Shown here piece by piece: positions 41,349 to 49,951 of a stretch of DNA of 64,000 nucleotides (position 1 is the stretch's first letter; each line of letters opens with the position of its first letter). Below the pieces are notes generated by a model, which saw only the letters and a program-made list of their open reading frames with translations, was not told the DNA's origin and made no database searches. The stretch comes from SFHK01 sp964554795 (GTDB lineage: Bacteria > Bacillota > Clostridia > Christensenellales > Aristaeellaceae), in NCBI GenBank assembly GCA_964554795.1, contig CAZKQB010000003.1, positions 44,567 through 108,566 of the forward strand, given 5' to 3'. Made by a program: the position numbers and the translations under genes.

Positions 41349-43196
41349 ATGAAGGAAAAAACGAATAAAGGGAATTCACCCAAGCCCAAATACAACATGG
41401 GGCAGAACTCGTGGTACATGGTAAAGCTCGCCTGGACTTCGGGAGAGAAGAAGGTTATTGTGCTTAGTCTGCTCTCGGCGCTTACGGCTGTTGGACTCAA
41501 TCTTATCAATCTATACGTTTCCCCATCAATACTCTCTGTGGTGGAAAGAAAGGCTTCGGTTACGGAGCTGGTCTGGACGATCGTGGTATTTGTCGTAGCC
41601 TTGATGATCGTTTCGGCGGCTTCCGCGTATGTGAATACCAATACCCTATACGGAAGAATCAGCGTGCGTTGCGAAATAATAAACCTGCTTAATAAGAAAG
41701 CGGCAACGACTTCTTATCCGAACATTTATGATGAAAAGTTCAAAAAACTGATCGCGAAAGCGCAAGAAACGGTCAGTTCAAACCAAGCCGCAACCGAAGC
41801 TGTTTGGACTACGCTTACGGATTTGATGACCAATATAGTTGGCTTTGCATTTTATGTCATTTTGATGTCCTCGGTTCAACCGTTCCTGCTCGTTGCAATC
41901 CTTTTAACGACGATTATTTCTTACTTCGTAAGTAACCGTTTAAATGAGTGGGGATATCGTCACCGTGAGGAAGAAAGCGAATATGCAACGCAGATATACT
42001 ATCTTAATCGTCGTTCAAGTGATTTGACGCTTGCGAAAGATATTCGCATTTTCGGTTTGCGCTCTTGGATCGACGAGCTGTATGCCAAAAGCGTGGCGGC
42101 ATACACTGCATTTCAGAAAAAAGCGCAGGGCGTTTACATTTGGGCAAGAATCGTTGATCTTATATTCGCGTTTCTTCGTAATGCGATTGCATACGCCTAT
42201 CTTATTGGTCTTGTGATTGGCGACGGACTCAGCGTTTCGGAGTTTCTACTGTTCTTCAGCGCAGTAGGTGGTTTTACCGCTTGGGTATCGGGTATTCTTG
42301 GTGGCTTCAATACGCTTCATACGCAATCCCTTGACATTTCTACTGTGCGTGAATGCCTGGAATATCCCGAACGGTTCAAGTTTGAGGATGGCGAACCGAT
42401 CGAAGCAGAGAAAAACAGACTTTACGAAATCAGGCTTGAAAACGTATCCTACCGTTATCCTGGTGCTGACAAAGATACCCTCGCGAATATCAATCTCACA
42501 CTCCATCCCGGCGAAAAGCTCGCCGTGGTTGGTTTGAACGGCGCAGGTAAAACAACGCTCATCAAGCTGATTTGCGGCTTCCTTGATCCTACCGAGGGGC
42601 GTGTTCTCCTTGATGAAAAGGATATTCGGGATTTTAACCGCAGAGATTATTACAAGATGTTTTCGGCTGTGTTCCAGGAGTTCTCACTTCTTGCCGGTAC
42701 GGTTGCAACCAACGTGGCGCAGGACAGCGTGGGTATTGATATCGATCGTGTCAAGGACTGCATAGAGAAAGCAGGACTCAGCAAAAAGATCGAATCCCTG
42801 CCGGATGGATATGAAACATATTTGAACCGAAAGGTCTTTGAGGACGCTTTGCTCCTTTCGGGTGGTGAAACACAACGCCTTATGCTTGCTCGTGCGCTTT
42901 ATAAGAATGCGCCGTTTATTGTGCTTGACGAGCCGACAGCGGCGCTTGATCCGATCGCAGAGTCGGAAATGTATCAGAAGTACAATGAAATGACAAGCGG
43001 CAAATCTTCCATCTATATTTCTCACCGTCTTGCCTCTACTCGCTTCTGCGACCGCATCATTATGCTTGTAGATGGTGGAATTGGCGAAGAAGGAACACAT
43101 GAAGAGCTCCTGAAAGCAGGCGGTCAATATGCCGAGCTGTTCGAGATTCAGAGCAAATACTACAAGGAAGGAGAGGACGAAAATGAAGAAAACTAA
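41349..43196 (+). CDS. ABC exporter half-transporter, first subunit
   Basis: 615 aa. Residues about 30-330 carry six membrane helices (ABC transporter type 1 exporter fold) and residues about 350-605 the ATPase: Walker A GLNGAGKTT, signature LLLSGGETQRLMLARAL, Walker B APFIVLDEPTAALDP, H loop YISHRL. With the next gene it forms a heterodimer that probably exports a peptide or lipid. No clear ribosome site precedes ATG 41349 (AAGGG is 17 nt away), which may limit its translation. It lies behind a likely LytTR operator, so it is probably the target of the adjacent two-component system. Base composition is more AT-rich than the sugar locus. Confidence 0.92.
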   Translation: MKEKTNKGNSPKPKYNMGQNSWYMVKLAWTSGEKKVIVLSLLSALTAVGLNLINLYVSPSILSVVERKASVTELVWTIVVFVVALMIVSAASAYVNTNTLYGRISVRCEIINLLNKKAATTSYPNIYDEKFKKLIAKAQETVSSNQAATEAVWTTLTDLMTNIVGFAFYVILMSSVQPFLLVAILLTTIISYFVSNRLNEWGYRHREEESEYATQIYYLNRRSSDLTLAKDIRIFGLRSWIDELYAKSVAAYTAFQKKAQGVYIWARIVDLIFAFLRNAIAYAYLIGLVIGDGLSVSEFLLFFSAVGGFTAWVSGILGGFNTLHTQSLDISTVRECLEYPERFKFEDGEPIEAEKNRLYEIRLENVSYRYPGADKDTLANINLTLHPGEKLAVVGLNGAGKTTLIKLICGFLDPTEGRVLLDEKDIRDFNRRDYYKMFSAVFQEFSLLAGTVATNVAQDSVGIDIDRVKDCIEKAGLSKKIESLPDGYETYLNRKVFEDALLLSGGETQRLMLARALYKNAPFIVLDEPTAALDPIAESEMYQKYNEMTSGKSSIYISHRLASTRFCDRIIMLVDGGIGEEGTHEELLKAGGQYAELFEIQSKYYKEGEDENEEN

Positions 43197-45057
43197 AAAG
43201 CAGATGTCCTGGAGAGAAGTCTTTCGGATCAATATCCGAGGACTAAGGATGTTTTATGAACGTTATCCTCAAATGGTAGCATCTCGGTTTATCAGCGTGA
43301 TTTGGAACGCTCTTACCCCATACATTGGAATTTTCCTCTCCGCACGTGTGATCGACGAGCTTGTAGGAAACAGAAACGTAGAAAGACTTCAAGGGCTCGT
43401 TATGATCACCCTTGCTTCTGCCGCAGTCATTGCGCTTGGAACGGCACTCCTCAGAAAATGGGAGGATACGCAGGAAGCAGGGATTTGGTATAAAGTTGAT
43501 CATATTTTATCAGAAAAAATGCTTGATACCGATTATGCGAATCTTGATGATACACATACTGCCGAAATGTTATCCACCATACGTCAAAACTACAATGGCG
43601 GCGGCTGGGGACTTGGACGAGTAATGGAGTGCTGCGAAAAAGTATGTTCTGCGGTTCTGACGATTCTCGGTGGTATTACACTTACAGTAACGCTGTTTGT
43701 TAATAAAGTTCCCGCCGACGCAGGGGCATTGACGTTATTGAATAATCCGTTAGTAGTCTTTGCAATTGTCGCTGTGATGCTGGCAGTTACCTTTATTGCT
43801 CCTATATTCAGCAATAAAGCGGGTAGTTACTATGCTAAGCACGCCGATGACCATAATTTTGGCAACCGCCTGTTTGGCTTCTTTGGTTGGTTAGGATATT
43901 ATTCCGAGCTTGCAGCAGATGTACGAATGTACCGTCAAGACAGGATCTGCGACAGATATAACCGCAATAAAGAAGATACCTTCGGTTCGAACGGTTTGTT
44001 TGCGCACTATGCTTGGGGTCCCATGGGCTTGTATAGTGCAATGTCCGCTGCGGTTTCGGTGATCTTTACAGGCGTTATTTATGTTTTTGTATGCTTAAAG
44101 GCATTGGCTGGTGCTTTCAGTATTGGCTTGGTTACGCAGTATATTATTGCCATCACAAGGGTATCGAGCGGTATGTCAACATTGGTTGAAATGCTTGGAT
44201 TTATGCGCAACAACGCATCTTTCCTAAAATTGACCTTTGAGTATCTTGACATTCCCGACAATATGTATCAAGGCACCCTTACGGTTGAAAAGCGCCGTGA
44301 TAGAAAATATCAAGTTGAGTTTCGGAATGTTTCCTTCAAATACCCCGGCAGCGAAAACTACGCACTTCGCAACGTCAACATGAAATTTGAAATCGGCAAG
44401 CGTTTGGCGGTCGTCGGCATGAATGGAAGCGGTAAAACGACGTTTATTAAGCTGCTGTGCCGTCTGTATGACCCGACAGAGGGGGAAATTTTGCTGAACG
44501 GCATCGATATCCGCAAATACAATTATCGCGAGTATATGGATATCTTCTCCGTTGTATTTCAGGATTTCAAACTGATCAGCTTAAAGCTCGGTGAGAATGT
44601 GGCGGGGAGGACGAATTACGACAGGAAGCTTGTTATGGATTGTCTTGAAAAGGCAGGCTTCTCCGACCGGCTTTCCGAAATGAAAGACGGTATAGATACC
44701 TACCTTTATAAGGATTACGATCAGAATGGCGTTGACGTTTCCGGAGGAGAAGCGCAGAAAATCGCCATTGCCCGCGCGCTCTACAAGGATGCACCGTTCA
44801 TTATCCTCGACGAGCCGACAGCCGCGCTGGATCCGATTGCCGAAGCGGAAATCTACGAAAAGTTCGACGAGATCGCAGGCGACAAGACCGCAATCTATAT
44901 CTCTCACCGTCTATCCTCCTGTAAGTTCTGCGATGAGATCGCCGTGTTCCATGAGGGTACGGTGATTCAGCATGGCTCTCACGCTTCGCTCGTTGCCGAT
45001 ACAAACGGCAAATACTACGAGCTGTGGAACGCGCAGGCGCAGTATTACACAGAGTAA
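43183..45057 (+). CDS. ABC exporter half-transporter, second subunit
   Basis: 624 aa from ATG 43183, inside the end of the preceding gene (14-nt overlap, GGAGAGGAC upstream). Membrane domain with six helices, then ATPase: Walker A GMNGSGKTT, signature GVDVSGGEAQKIAIARAL, Walker B APFIILDEPTAALDP, H loop YISHRL. A loop in the membrane domain (residues about 180-200, NKVPADAGALTLLNNP) differs from the first subunit. The two ATPase halves are closely similar and share DEPTAALDPIAE, indicating old duplication. No precursor peptide, protease or modification enzyme is linked, so the cargo is unknown. Confidence 0.92.
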   Translation: MKKTKKQMSWREVFRINIRGLRMFYERYPQMVASRFISVIWNALTPYIGIFLSARVIDELVGNRNVERLQGLVMITLASAAVIALGTALLRKWEDTQEAGIWYKVDHILSEKMLDTDYANLDDTHTAEMLSTIRQNYNGGGWGLGRVMECCEKVCSAVLTILGGITLTVTLFVNKVPADAGALTLLNNPLVVFAIVAVMLAVTFIAPIFSNKAGSYYAKHADDHNFGNRLFGFFGWLGYYSELAADVRMYRQDRICDRYNRNKEDTFGSNGLFAHYAWGPMGLYSAMSAAVSVIFTGVIYVFVCLKALAGAFSIGLVTQYIIAITRVSSGMSTLVEMLGFMRNNASFLKLTFEYLDIPDNMYQGTLTVEKRRDRKYQVEFRNVSFKYPGSENYALRNVNMKFEIGKRLAVVGMNGSGKTTFIKLLCRLYDPTEGEILLNGIDIRKYNYREYMDIFSVVFQDFKLISLKLGENVAGRTNYDRKLVMDCLEKAGFSDRLSEMKDGIDTYLYKDYDQNGVDVSGGEAQKIAIARALYKDAPFIILDEPTAALDPIAEAEIYEKFDEIAGDKTAIYISHRLSSCKFCDEIAVFHEGTVIQHGSHASLVADTNGKYYELWNAQAQYYTE

Positions 45058-45116
45058 AAACTGCGTGGCGTATGGAATGGGTCACGCATGGCTGAATTGC
45101 AATTATTACACAATGT

Positions 45117-45145
45117 AAAACCGGTTTTACTTGACAAAACCGGTT
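45117..45145 (+). repeat. Repeated palindromic AAAACCGGTT element overlapping the rpmH promoter
   Basis: AAAACCGGTTTT (45117-45128) is a palindrome, and AAAACCGGTT recurs at 45136-45145, 19 bp on, overlapping the end of the -35 box and the spacer. The two copies can also pair as a hairpin. This looks like an operator or a weak terminator of the exporter operon. Confidence 0.55.
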
Positions 45146-45160
45146 CGCATCCGATATACT
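45131..45160 (+). promoter_or_regulatory. Predicted promoter of the rpmH-rnpA-yidD-yidC-jag operon
   Basis: TTGACA (45131-45136), 18-nt spacer, TATACT (45155-45160). A 150-nt leader follows with the stems CCCGCG/CGCGGG and GGACGGT-AGCGAAA-ACCGTCC (45225-45245). Confidence 0.85.
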
Positions 45161-45311
45161 AAAGAAGTTGCTCATATGGAATGCCTGCCCGCGAACGGAT
45201 GGGTTGTCGCGGGCGATTCAAATAGGACGGTAGCGAAAACCGTCCATGCGGCGAACGGCATTCGACCGCGACGCCCGGGAAGGGCGGCAAAAAAGAAAGG
45301 AAGTAGTACTC

Positions 45312-45452
45312 ATGTTCAGAACCTATCAGCCCAAGAAGCGCCAGCGTTCCAAGGTGCACGGCTTCCGTGCCCGCATGAAGACCAAGGCCGGTCGCGCCGT
45401 TCTGAAGGCCCGCCGTGAGCGCGGTCGCAAGCGCCTGACCGTCACCAAGTGA
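45312..45452 (+). CDS. rpmH: 50S ribosomal protein L34
   Basis: 46 aa, matching L34 throughout: FRTYQPKKRQRSKVHGFRAR then TKAGRAVLKARRERGR. L34 sits on the large ribosomal subunit. ATG 45312 has GAAAGGAAGTAG upstream. The stop overlaps the rnpA start by 4 nt. The second residue is Phe where most have Lys. It leads the conserved operon that also supplies RNase P protein and the membrane insertase. Confidence 0.97.
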   Translation: MFRTYQPKKRQRSKVHGFRARMKTKAGRAVLKARRERGRKRLTVTK

Positions 45453-45829
45453 CGAGCGACCGTCATCCCTTCCGGCTTGGCAGAAAGATATACAGCCTCG
45501 GCAGAAACCGTAATTATCAATCCGTATACCGCAAGGGAAAGAGCTATCCCTCGCGGTATATGGTATTGGTGTATGCCCGCGGCCGCGGTCTGAAGGTCGG
45601 GTTTTCGGTGTCGTCCAAGGTGGGCAACGCCGTTACCCGCAGCCGGCTGCGCAGGTTTATGCGCGAGGATTTTCGTATGCTGAAGTCCGGACTCAAGGAA
45701 GGAAGGTACATTTTCGTTGCGCGCATGCCCGCGAAGGACGCGGAGCACAGGCGACTCACGCGCGAAATGAATGCCCTCCTTCAGCGCGCAGGTTTATTTC
45801 GGGAAGAGGCGAGCGCCAATGAACGTTAA
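45449..45829 (+). CDS. rnpA: Ribonuclease P protein component
   Basis: 126 aa from GTG 45449, overlapping rpmH by 4 nt (GTGA). It contains the RNase P core: FRLGRKIYSLGRNRNYQSVYRKGKSY, VGFSVSSKVGNAVTRSRLRRFMRE (the RNR-type RNA-binding motif) and a closing helix. With the RNA subunit it trims the 5' leader of tRNA precursors. The RNA subunit gene is not in this window. The next gene overlaps by 11 nt. Confidence 0.95.
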   Translation: MTSDRHPFRLGRKIYSLGRNRNYQSVYRKGKSYPSRYMVLVYARGRGLKVGFSVSSKVGNAVTRSRLRRFMREDFRMLKSGLKEGRYIFVARMPAKDAEHRRLTREMNALLQRAGLFREEASANER

Positions 45830-46046
45830 AACCCTGCCTAAGAAGAGCATGCTTGTCATGCTGCGTTTCTATAAGCGAGAGATCAGCCCCATGCTCCCCC
45901 CGTGCTGTCGTTATACGCCTACCTGCTCGGAATACGCGATGCAGGCGGTGGAGAAATACGGCGCAGTGAAGGGCGGCTGGCTGGCTGCGAAGCGCATTCT
46001 GCGCTGTCACCCATTTCACGAGGGCGGGTACGATCCCGTTCCGTGA
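45819..46046 (+). CDS. yidD: Membrane protein insertion efficiency factor
   Basis: 75 aa with the family core FYKREISPMLPPCCRYTPTCSEYAMQAVEKYGAVKGGWLAAKRILRCHPFHEGGYDPVP, here with all three conserved Cys (CCRY, TCSEY, RCHP). It assists YidC-dependent insertion. ATG 45819 lies inside the end of rnpA (11-nt overlap). The position between rnpA and yidC is the standard one. Confidence 0.96.
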   Translation: MNVKTLPKKSMLVMLRFYKREISPMLPPCCRYTPTCSEYAMQAVEKYGAVKGGWLAAKRILRCHPFHEGGYDPVP

Positions 46047-46094
46047 AGCCTCAACTTCGCAAGTCCCTCATCCTGAAGGAGGAAAGCTACGCCC

Positions 46095-47132
46095 ATGACG
46101 AGCATGTTTCGTGCAATCCTGGACTTCGTCTACCAGCTGGTCGGCAATTACGGCTGGGCCGTGATCATATTCTCTCTTCTGATCAAGTGTGCGCTTCTGC
46201 CGCTGGACATCAAGTCCCGTCGCTCCATGCGTGCCATGAATGCGCTCAACCCCAAGATGGAAGAGCTGAAGAAGCGCTACGGCAACGATCAGCAGAAGCT
46301 CAACCAGAAGATGTCGGACCTTTACAAGAATAACAAGGTCAATCCACTGTCCGGCTGCCTGCCGATGCTGATTCAGCTGCCGATTCTGTGGATCATGTTC
46401 AAGGTCATGCGCTACGCCGCGGCCGAGCTGCAAATGCAGGAGATGTTTAAGTGGGTTTCCGCCAACCTGACCGATGGAAACGGCGTCTTCTTGGCGCTGG
46501 ATTCCGAGGCCGTTCAGAACGCGCTGGAAACGATTCGTTCCGGCGGCGCGCTGTCTGCCTTCAATCAGGAAAGCTGGCTGTGGATCAAAAACGTATTCCA
46601 GCCGGACACCTACTCCAAAACCGTCATTCCCACGATCAGCGAAATCAGCACCACGCTCAGCCAGTATAAGGACATGCTGACCGAAAAGGGCTGGTACGAC
46701 CTGCTCAAGCTGTACACGGAGGATGCGCACGGAATTGCAAGCGCTGTCGATGCAGCCGTACGCGAGAGCTGCGGCTACAAATCGTTTGATCTGTTCATGG
46801 GCCTCACCAAGATCAATTTCCCCACCAACTGGTCTACCTACGTAAACGGCGTCTGCGCGCTGCCTGTCCTGGCGGCCGTCACGCAGCTGCTCTCCACGAA
46901 GCTTCAGCCCACGCAGTCGACCGCGAACAGCAACTCGGCCGGCAGCGGAAAGTTTATGACGTGGTTCTTCCCGCTCTTCTCTCTGTGGATCTGCTGGTCG
47001 TCCACTGCGGCTTTCTCCATTTACTGGGTCTTCGTAAACGTGTGGACCATCGTTACCACCTTCTTTATCAATAAGCTGATTGACCGCAAGGAGGCGGGTG
47101 GGCAAACGACAAAGGAGGAACTCAATCCTTGA
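46095..47132 (+). CDS. yidC: Membrane protein insertase YidC
   Basis: 345 aa with the YidC/Oxa1 core: a first helix (VGNYGWAVIIFSLLIKCALLPLDIKS), the conserved basic cytoplasmic loop (MRAMNALNPKMEELKKRYG), NPLSGCLPMLIQLPIL and the final helices near KFMTWFFPLFSLWICWS. A loop of about 120 residues (46430-46820) between helices is longer than in most Gram-positive forms, and there is no lipobox. It inserts and folds inner-membrane proteins with SecYEG or alone. The end overlaps jag by 4 nt. Confidence 0.95.
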   Translation: MTSMFRAILDFVYQLVGNYGWAVIIFSLLIKCALLPLDIKSRRSMRAMNALNPKMEELKKRYGNDQQKLNQKMSDLYKNNKVNPLSGCLPMLIQLPILWIMFKVMRYAAAELQMQEMFKWVSANLTDGNGVFLALDSEAVQNALETIRSGGALSAFNQESWLWIKNVFQPDTYSKTVIPTISEISTTLSQYKDMLTEKGWYDLLKLYTEDAHGIASAVDAAVRESCGYKSFDLFMGLTKINFPTNWSTYVNGVCALPVLAAVTQLLSTKLQPTQSTANSNSAGSGKFMTWFFPLFSLWICWSSTAAFSIYWVFVNVWTIVTTFFINKLIDRKEAGGQTTKEELNP

Positions 47133-48130
47133 AGACCATTGAAACCAGTGGAAAAAACGTTGAAGAAGCGATTCGCGCCGGTTTGAAGGAGCTTGGCTGC
47201 GACATCAGTGAAGTTACCAGCGAGGTGCTTGACCACGGCTCGCCCGGACTGTTTGGCATGTTCGGCCGCCTGGCGCGCGTTCGCCTGACCGTAAAGGAGC
47301 AGACGCCGGATTTTGATATCGAGATGCCCGTGCTTTCGATCAATCCGCAGACAGAGACCGACAAAAAGGCCGCCCGTCGCGATAAGCCTGCAAGGGAGCC
47401 GAAGGCAGAGAAGCCTGCCCCTGTGAAGCCGGTCGAAAAGTCCGCTCCGGCAAAGCCGGAAGCGCCGGCTGTCGTGACTGAGGAGGTTCCCGCGCCGGCT
47501 GCGAAGGATGCGGCGGTAGCGGAAGCGCCGGTCAAGCCGCGCCGTGAGCGTGCCCCGCGCCGCGAAAAGGCACCCCGCGTCAAGGCAGAGCCAGTCGCGA
47601 ATGTAGAGCCGATCCAGAATGAGGCACCCGCCGAAGCGCCTGCACCCGCGCCGGAGCTCCCGCCGCTGGATGTTGAGAAGCTCGGCGAGGACGGAAAGAA
47701 GGCCTATGATTTCCTGTCCAACGTTACCCGTATGATGGGCGTGAACGTGGAAATCCGCATGCTGGAGGAGGAAAACCACCTGACCGTCGAAATGACCGGC
47801 GACACGCTGGGCGTGCTGATCGGCCGCCGCGGTGAAACGATGGATGCGCTCCAGTATCTGACGAGCCTTACCGTCAATAAGGATAAGAACGACTATACCC
47901 GCGTGTCTCTCGATGTGGAACATTATCGCGCCAAGCGAGAAGCCACACTGCGCAACCTTGCGCTTCGAATGGCAAACCGCGCCCGCAAGAGCGGCCGCCG
48001 CGTCGTGCTTGAGCCGATGAACCCCTACGAGCGCCGCGTGCTCCATTCTGCGCTGCAGAATAATCCCTACGTGCAGACCCACTCCGAGGGCGAGGAGCCC
48101 TATCGCCGCGTAATCATCACGCTGAAGTAA
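47129..48130 (+). CDS. jag: Jag/KhpB (EloR) RNA-binding protein
   Basis: 333 aa from TTG 47129 (AAAGGAGG about 9 nt upstream; TTGA overlap with yidC). Domains: Jag-N (residues 1-50, KTIETSGKNVEEAIRAGLKELG), a long Pro/Ala/Lys/Glu linker (about residues 70-190), a KH domain with the GxxG-type loop IGRRGETMDALQYL, and an R3H domain ending RRVLHSALQNNPYVQTHSEG. Jag/EloR controls cell-wall elongation through RNA binding and MreC-related partners. The linker here is unusually long. It closes the operon before a hairpin; mnmE and mnmG do not follow. Confidence 0.95.
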   Translation: MKTIETSGKNVEEAIRAGLKELGCDISEVTSEVLDHGSPGLFGMFGRLARVRLTVKEQTPDFDIEMPVLSINPQTETDKKAARRDKPAREPKAEKPAPVKPVEKSAPAKPEAPAVVTEEVPAPAAKDAAVAEAPVKPRRERAPRREKAPRVKAEPVANVEPIQNEAPAEAPAPAPELPPLDVEKLGEDGKKAYDFLSNVTRMMGVNVEIRMLEEENHLTVEMTGDTLGVLIGRRGETMDALQYLTSLTVNKDKNDYTRVSLDVEHYRAKREATLRNLALRMANRARKSGRRVVLEPMNPYERRVLHSALQNNPYVQTHSEGEEPYRRVIITLK

Positions 48131-48141
48131 GGGAATGCATA

Positions 48142-48183
48142 CAATAAGCCCCCGCTTCCTTTTATGGAAACGGGGGCTTATTG
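48142..48183. terminator. Hairpin between jag and the convergent luxR-like gene
   Basis: A 13-bp stem (48142-48154 with 48171-48183) extended inside by TTCC/GGAA. It starts 12 nt after the jag stop. T runs are weak, so it may stop transcription from either side. Confidence 0.7.
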
Positions 48184-48312
48184 CATAGAGACAGATTCCT
48201 TCGATGGAAGAAGGCTTCTACATCTTCTTTCTACGAGAGTAACGAGATGAGGTAAACGGCATGGGAACGACAAAATCAAGCAATTCGCATGGAGATGATT
48301 ATATCTAAGGCG

Positions 48313-49941
48313 TCAGGGAAGACATTCATCTTGCTTCATCATCGACAGAGCCGCATATTTCAAAAGCTCCTTGCGGGAGCGGACTCCCAACTTGTCGTAT
48401 ATGTTCCGATTGTGATACTTGATGGTATTGGGGTTGATGCAAAGAATCTCCTGGATTTCCTTACCTGTTTTGCCTTCGAGATACAGATCAAAGATTTCAT
48501 GCTCCTTGGGTGTGAGGGTGGAGAGATGATTGCAGAAAAGTGCATAGGCTTCCGGGTCGATCTCCTGCATGCCGGCGGCGTGAAGATTGGAAAGCGCGCT
48601 CTCGGCACGCTCCCGCTCCCGCTGCGCATCGGCATTCTCGGATTGCAGGCGGCTGATTTCTTCCACGTGCTGCCGATCCTTTGCAGCGAGATAGGCAAAC
48701 AGGTCGTCGATCTCGGGAATGTTGGAGGGCAAACGCTCGGCTTCGTCGGTCTTGAGGCTGGAAAGCCCCTGCAGGATGGGCGTGACATAGCGATGGCTTA
48801 GATAGATGCATGCGGCGAAGAAGAGCAGCGCCAGCAGAAGCAGTACGCCCGCCGCGTTTAACTGGCTTTGACGCACGATGCGTTCGTAATAATTCATCGG
48901 CAGCATAGCGGCAACAATATGCTCGCTGTCTCCGACGGAAATTTCCCGCGTAAGGCCGATGAAACTCCCTTCGGCGCAGCTGAAGTGAGCAAAGCGATGG
49001 TGCCTCTCAATAGAAAAGGAGGTCTGCATGGGAGCAGAGGATGCCGAGTGACGGCCGGAAATTTGTCCAGTCCACAAGCCGTCCGTTTCCGTAAGAAGCG
49101 CGCCGAGCAGACGATCATCCGCACCCGAATCCGCCGGATAGGCGAGCTGAAAATACAAATCACTCACCTCAAAGCCGCACACGCCGATGACCGTGCCGTT
49201 CAGCTTGATCGGCACGCAAAGCAGACGCACCCGCTCCCACGAATTCGGCAGGGCACAAACCTGCGTCAAAAGATATTGCGCATGACCGTCCATGAGAGAA
49301 ACCGCCTGCGGAAAGGTATCGGAGAGCGTTTCCAGCTGCCATGTGCTGTAGAGGTTGATGCCGTTTTCACGGGCGACGGCGTAGCTGCCGCGGAACATGC
49401 AGGCACGGTTGTGAATGGTGTTTTCGGCATAGAGATTGGCGTATTTGAGGTACAAACCATTGTAGCTCTTGGCAGGCAGCGAATCATTCACCGTGGTGTT
49501 GAGCAGGTAAAATGCGCCGCTGCAGGTTGTCAATTGCATATGCATATAGACTTCGCTGTAGGCATTTTGCTGGATTTCGGTCAGCACAGGCTCATTGTTG
49601 CGCAAATCATCAAAGGAGATTCGATGGACCTGCAAAGCATTGCTTACTGTGGTGGAAATGGTTTCTGAAAGCGAAAGTCCCCATGCTGCGGTATCGTCTG
49701 CATCATGGAGAATGTGCTTGGTGGTTGAATCCAATTGCTGAAAGAGAGCGTTTTCAAGCTGGCGATCAATGGGGTTGACGAGTCCCAGCAGATTCAACAC
49801 AAAAAAGCCCAGCAGCGCTACGGCGCAGCAAAGCGCAATCAAATAGACAGCCAAGCGCCTCCGCATGGAAAAGCTTTGATGCTTTGCCATGCGGAGAAAC
49901 TTCAGGATGTTTTTTGGATGAAGCCGCATGAAGCTCGCCAC
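48313..49941 (-). CDS. Membrane-anchored LuxR-type regulator with extracellular sensor domain
   Basis: 542 aa from GTG 49941 (GAGG 8 nt upstream, inside the end of the binding-protein gene); the open frame reaches 49977. Layout: a cytoplasmic basic start (MRRRLAVYLIALCCAVALLGFFVLNLL helix), about 315 residues outside the cell, a second helix (AAGVLLLLALLFFAACIYL), a coiled coil (RQHVEEISRLQSENADAQRERERAE) and a C-terminal LuxR helix-turn-helix (LTPKEHEIFDLYLEGKTGKEIQEIL, TIKYHNRNIYDKLGVRSRKELL). It looks like a one-component system that senses outside and binds DNA at the membrane. It is co-transcribed with a lipoprotein binding protein that may present its ligand. Confidence 0.85.
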   Translation of the reverse strand: MASFMRLHPKNILKFLRMAKHQSFSMRRRLAVYLIALCCAVALLGFFVLNLLGLVNPIDRQLENALFQQLDSTTKHILHDADDTAAWGLSLSETISTTVSNALQVHRISFDDLRNNEPVLTEIQQNAYSEVYMHMQLTTCSGAFYLLNTTVNDSLPAKSYNGLYLKYANLYAENTIHNRACMFRGSYAVARENGINLYSTWQLETLSDTFPQAVSLMDGHAQYLLTQVCALPNSWERVRLLCVPIKLNGTVIGVCGFEVSDLYFQLAYPADSGADDRLLGALLTETDGLWTGQISGRHSASSAPMQTSFSIERHHRFAHFSCAEGSFIGLTREISVGDSEHIVAAMLPMNYYERIVRQSQLNAAGVLLLLALLFFAACIYLSHRYVTPILQGLSSLKTDEAERLPSNIPEIDDLFAYLAAKDRQHVEEISRLQSENADAQRERERAESALSNLHAAGMQEIDPEAYALFCNHLSTLTPKEHEIFDLYLEGKTGKEIQEILCINPNTIKYHNRNIYDKLGVRSRKELLKYAALSMMKQDECLP

Positions 49942-49951
49942 TCTTTTCGCC

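Noticed and set aside
45117..45145. CRISPR-like repeat
   Set aside because: Only two short palindromic copies overlapping a promoter; no array or cas genes.
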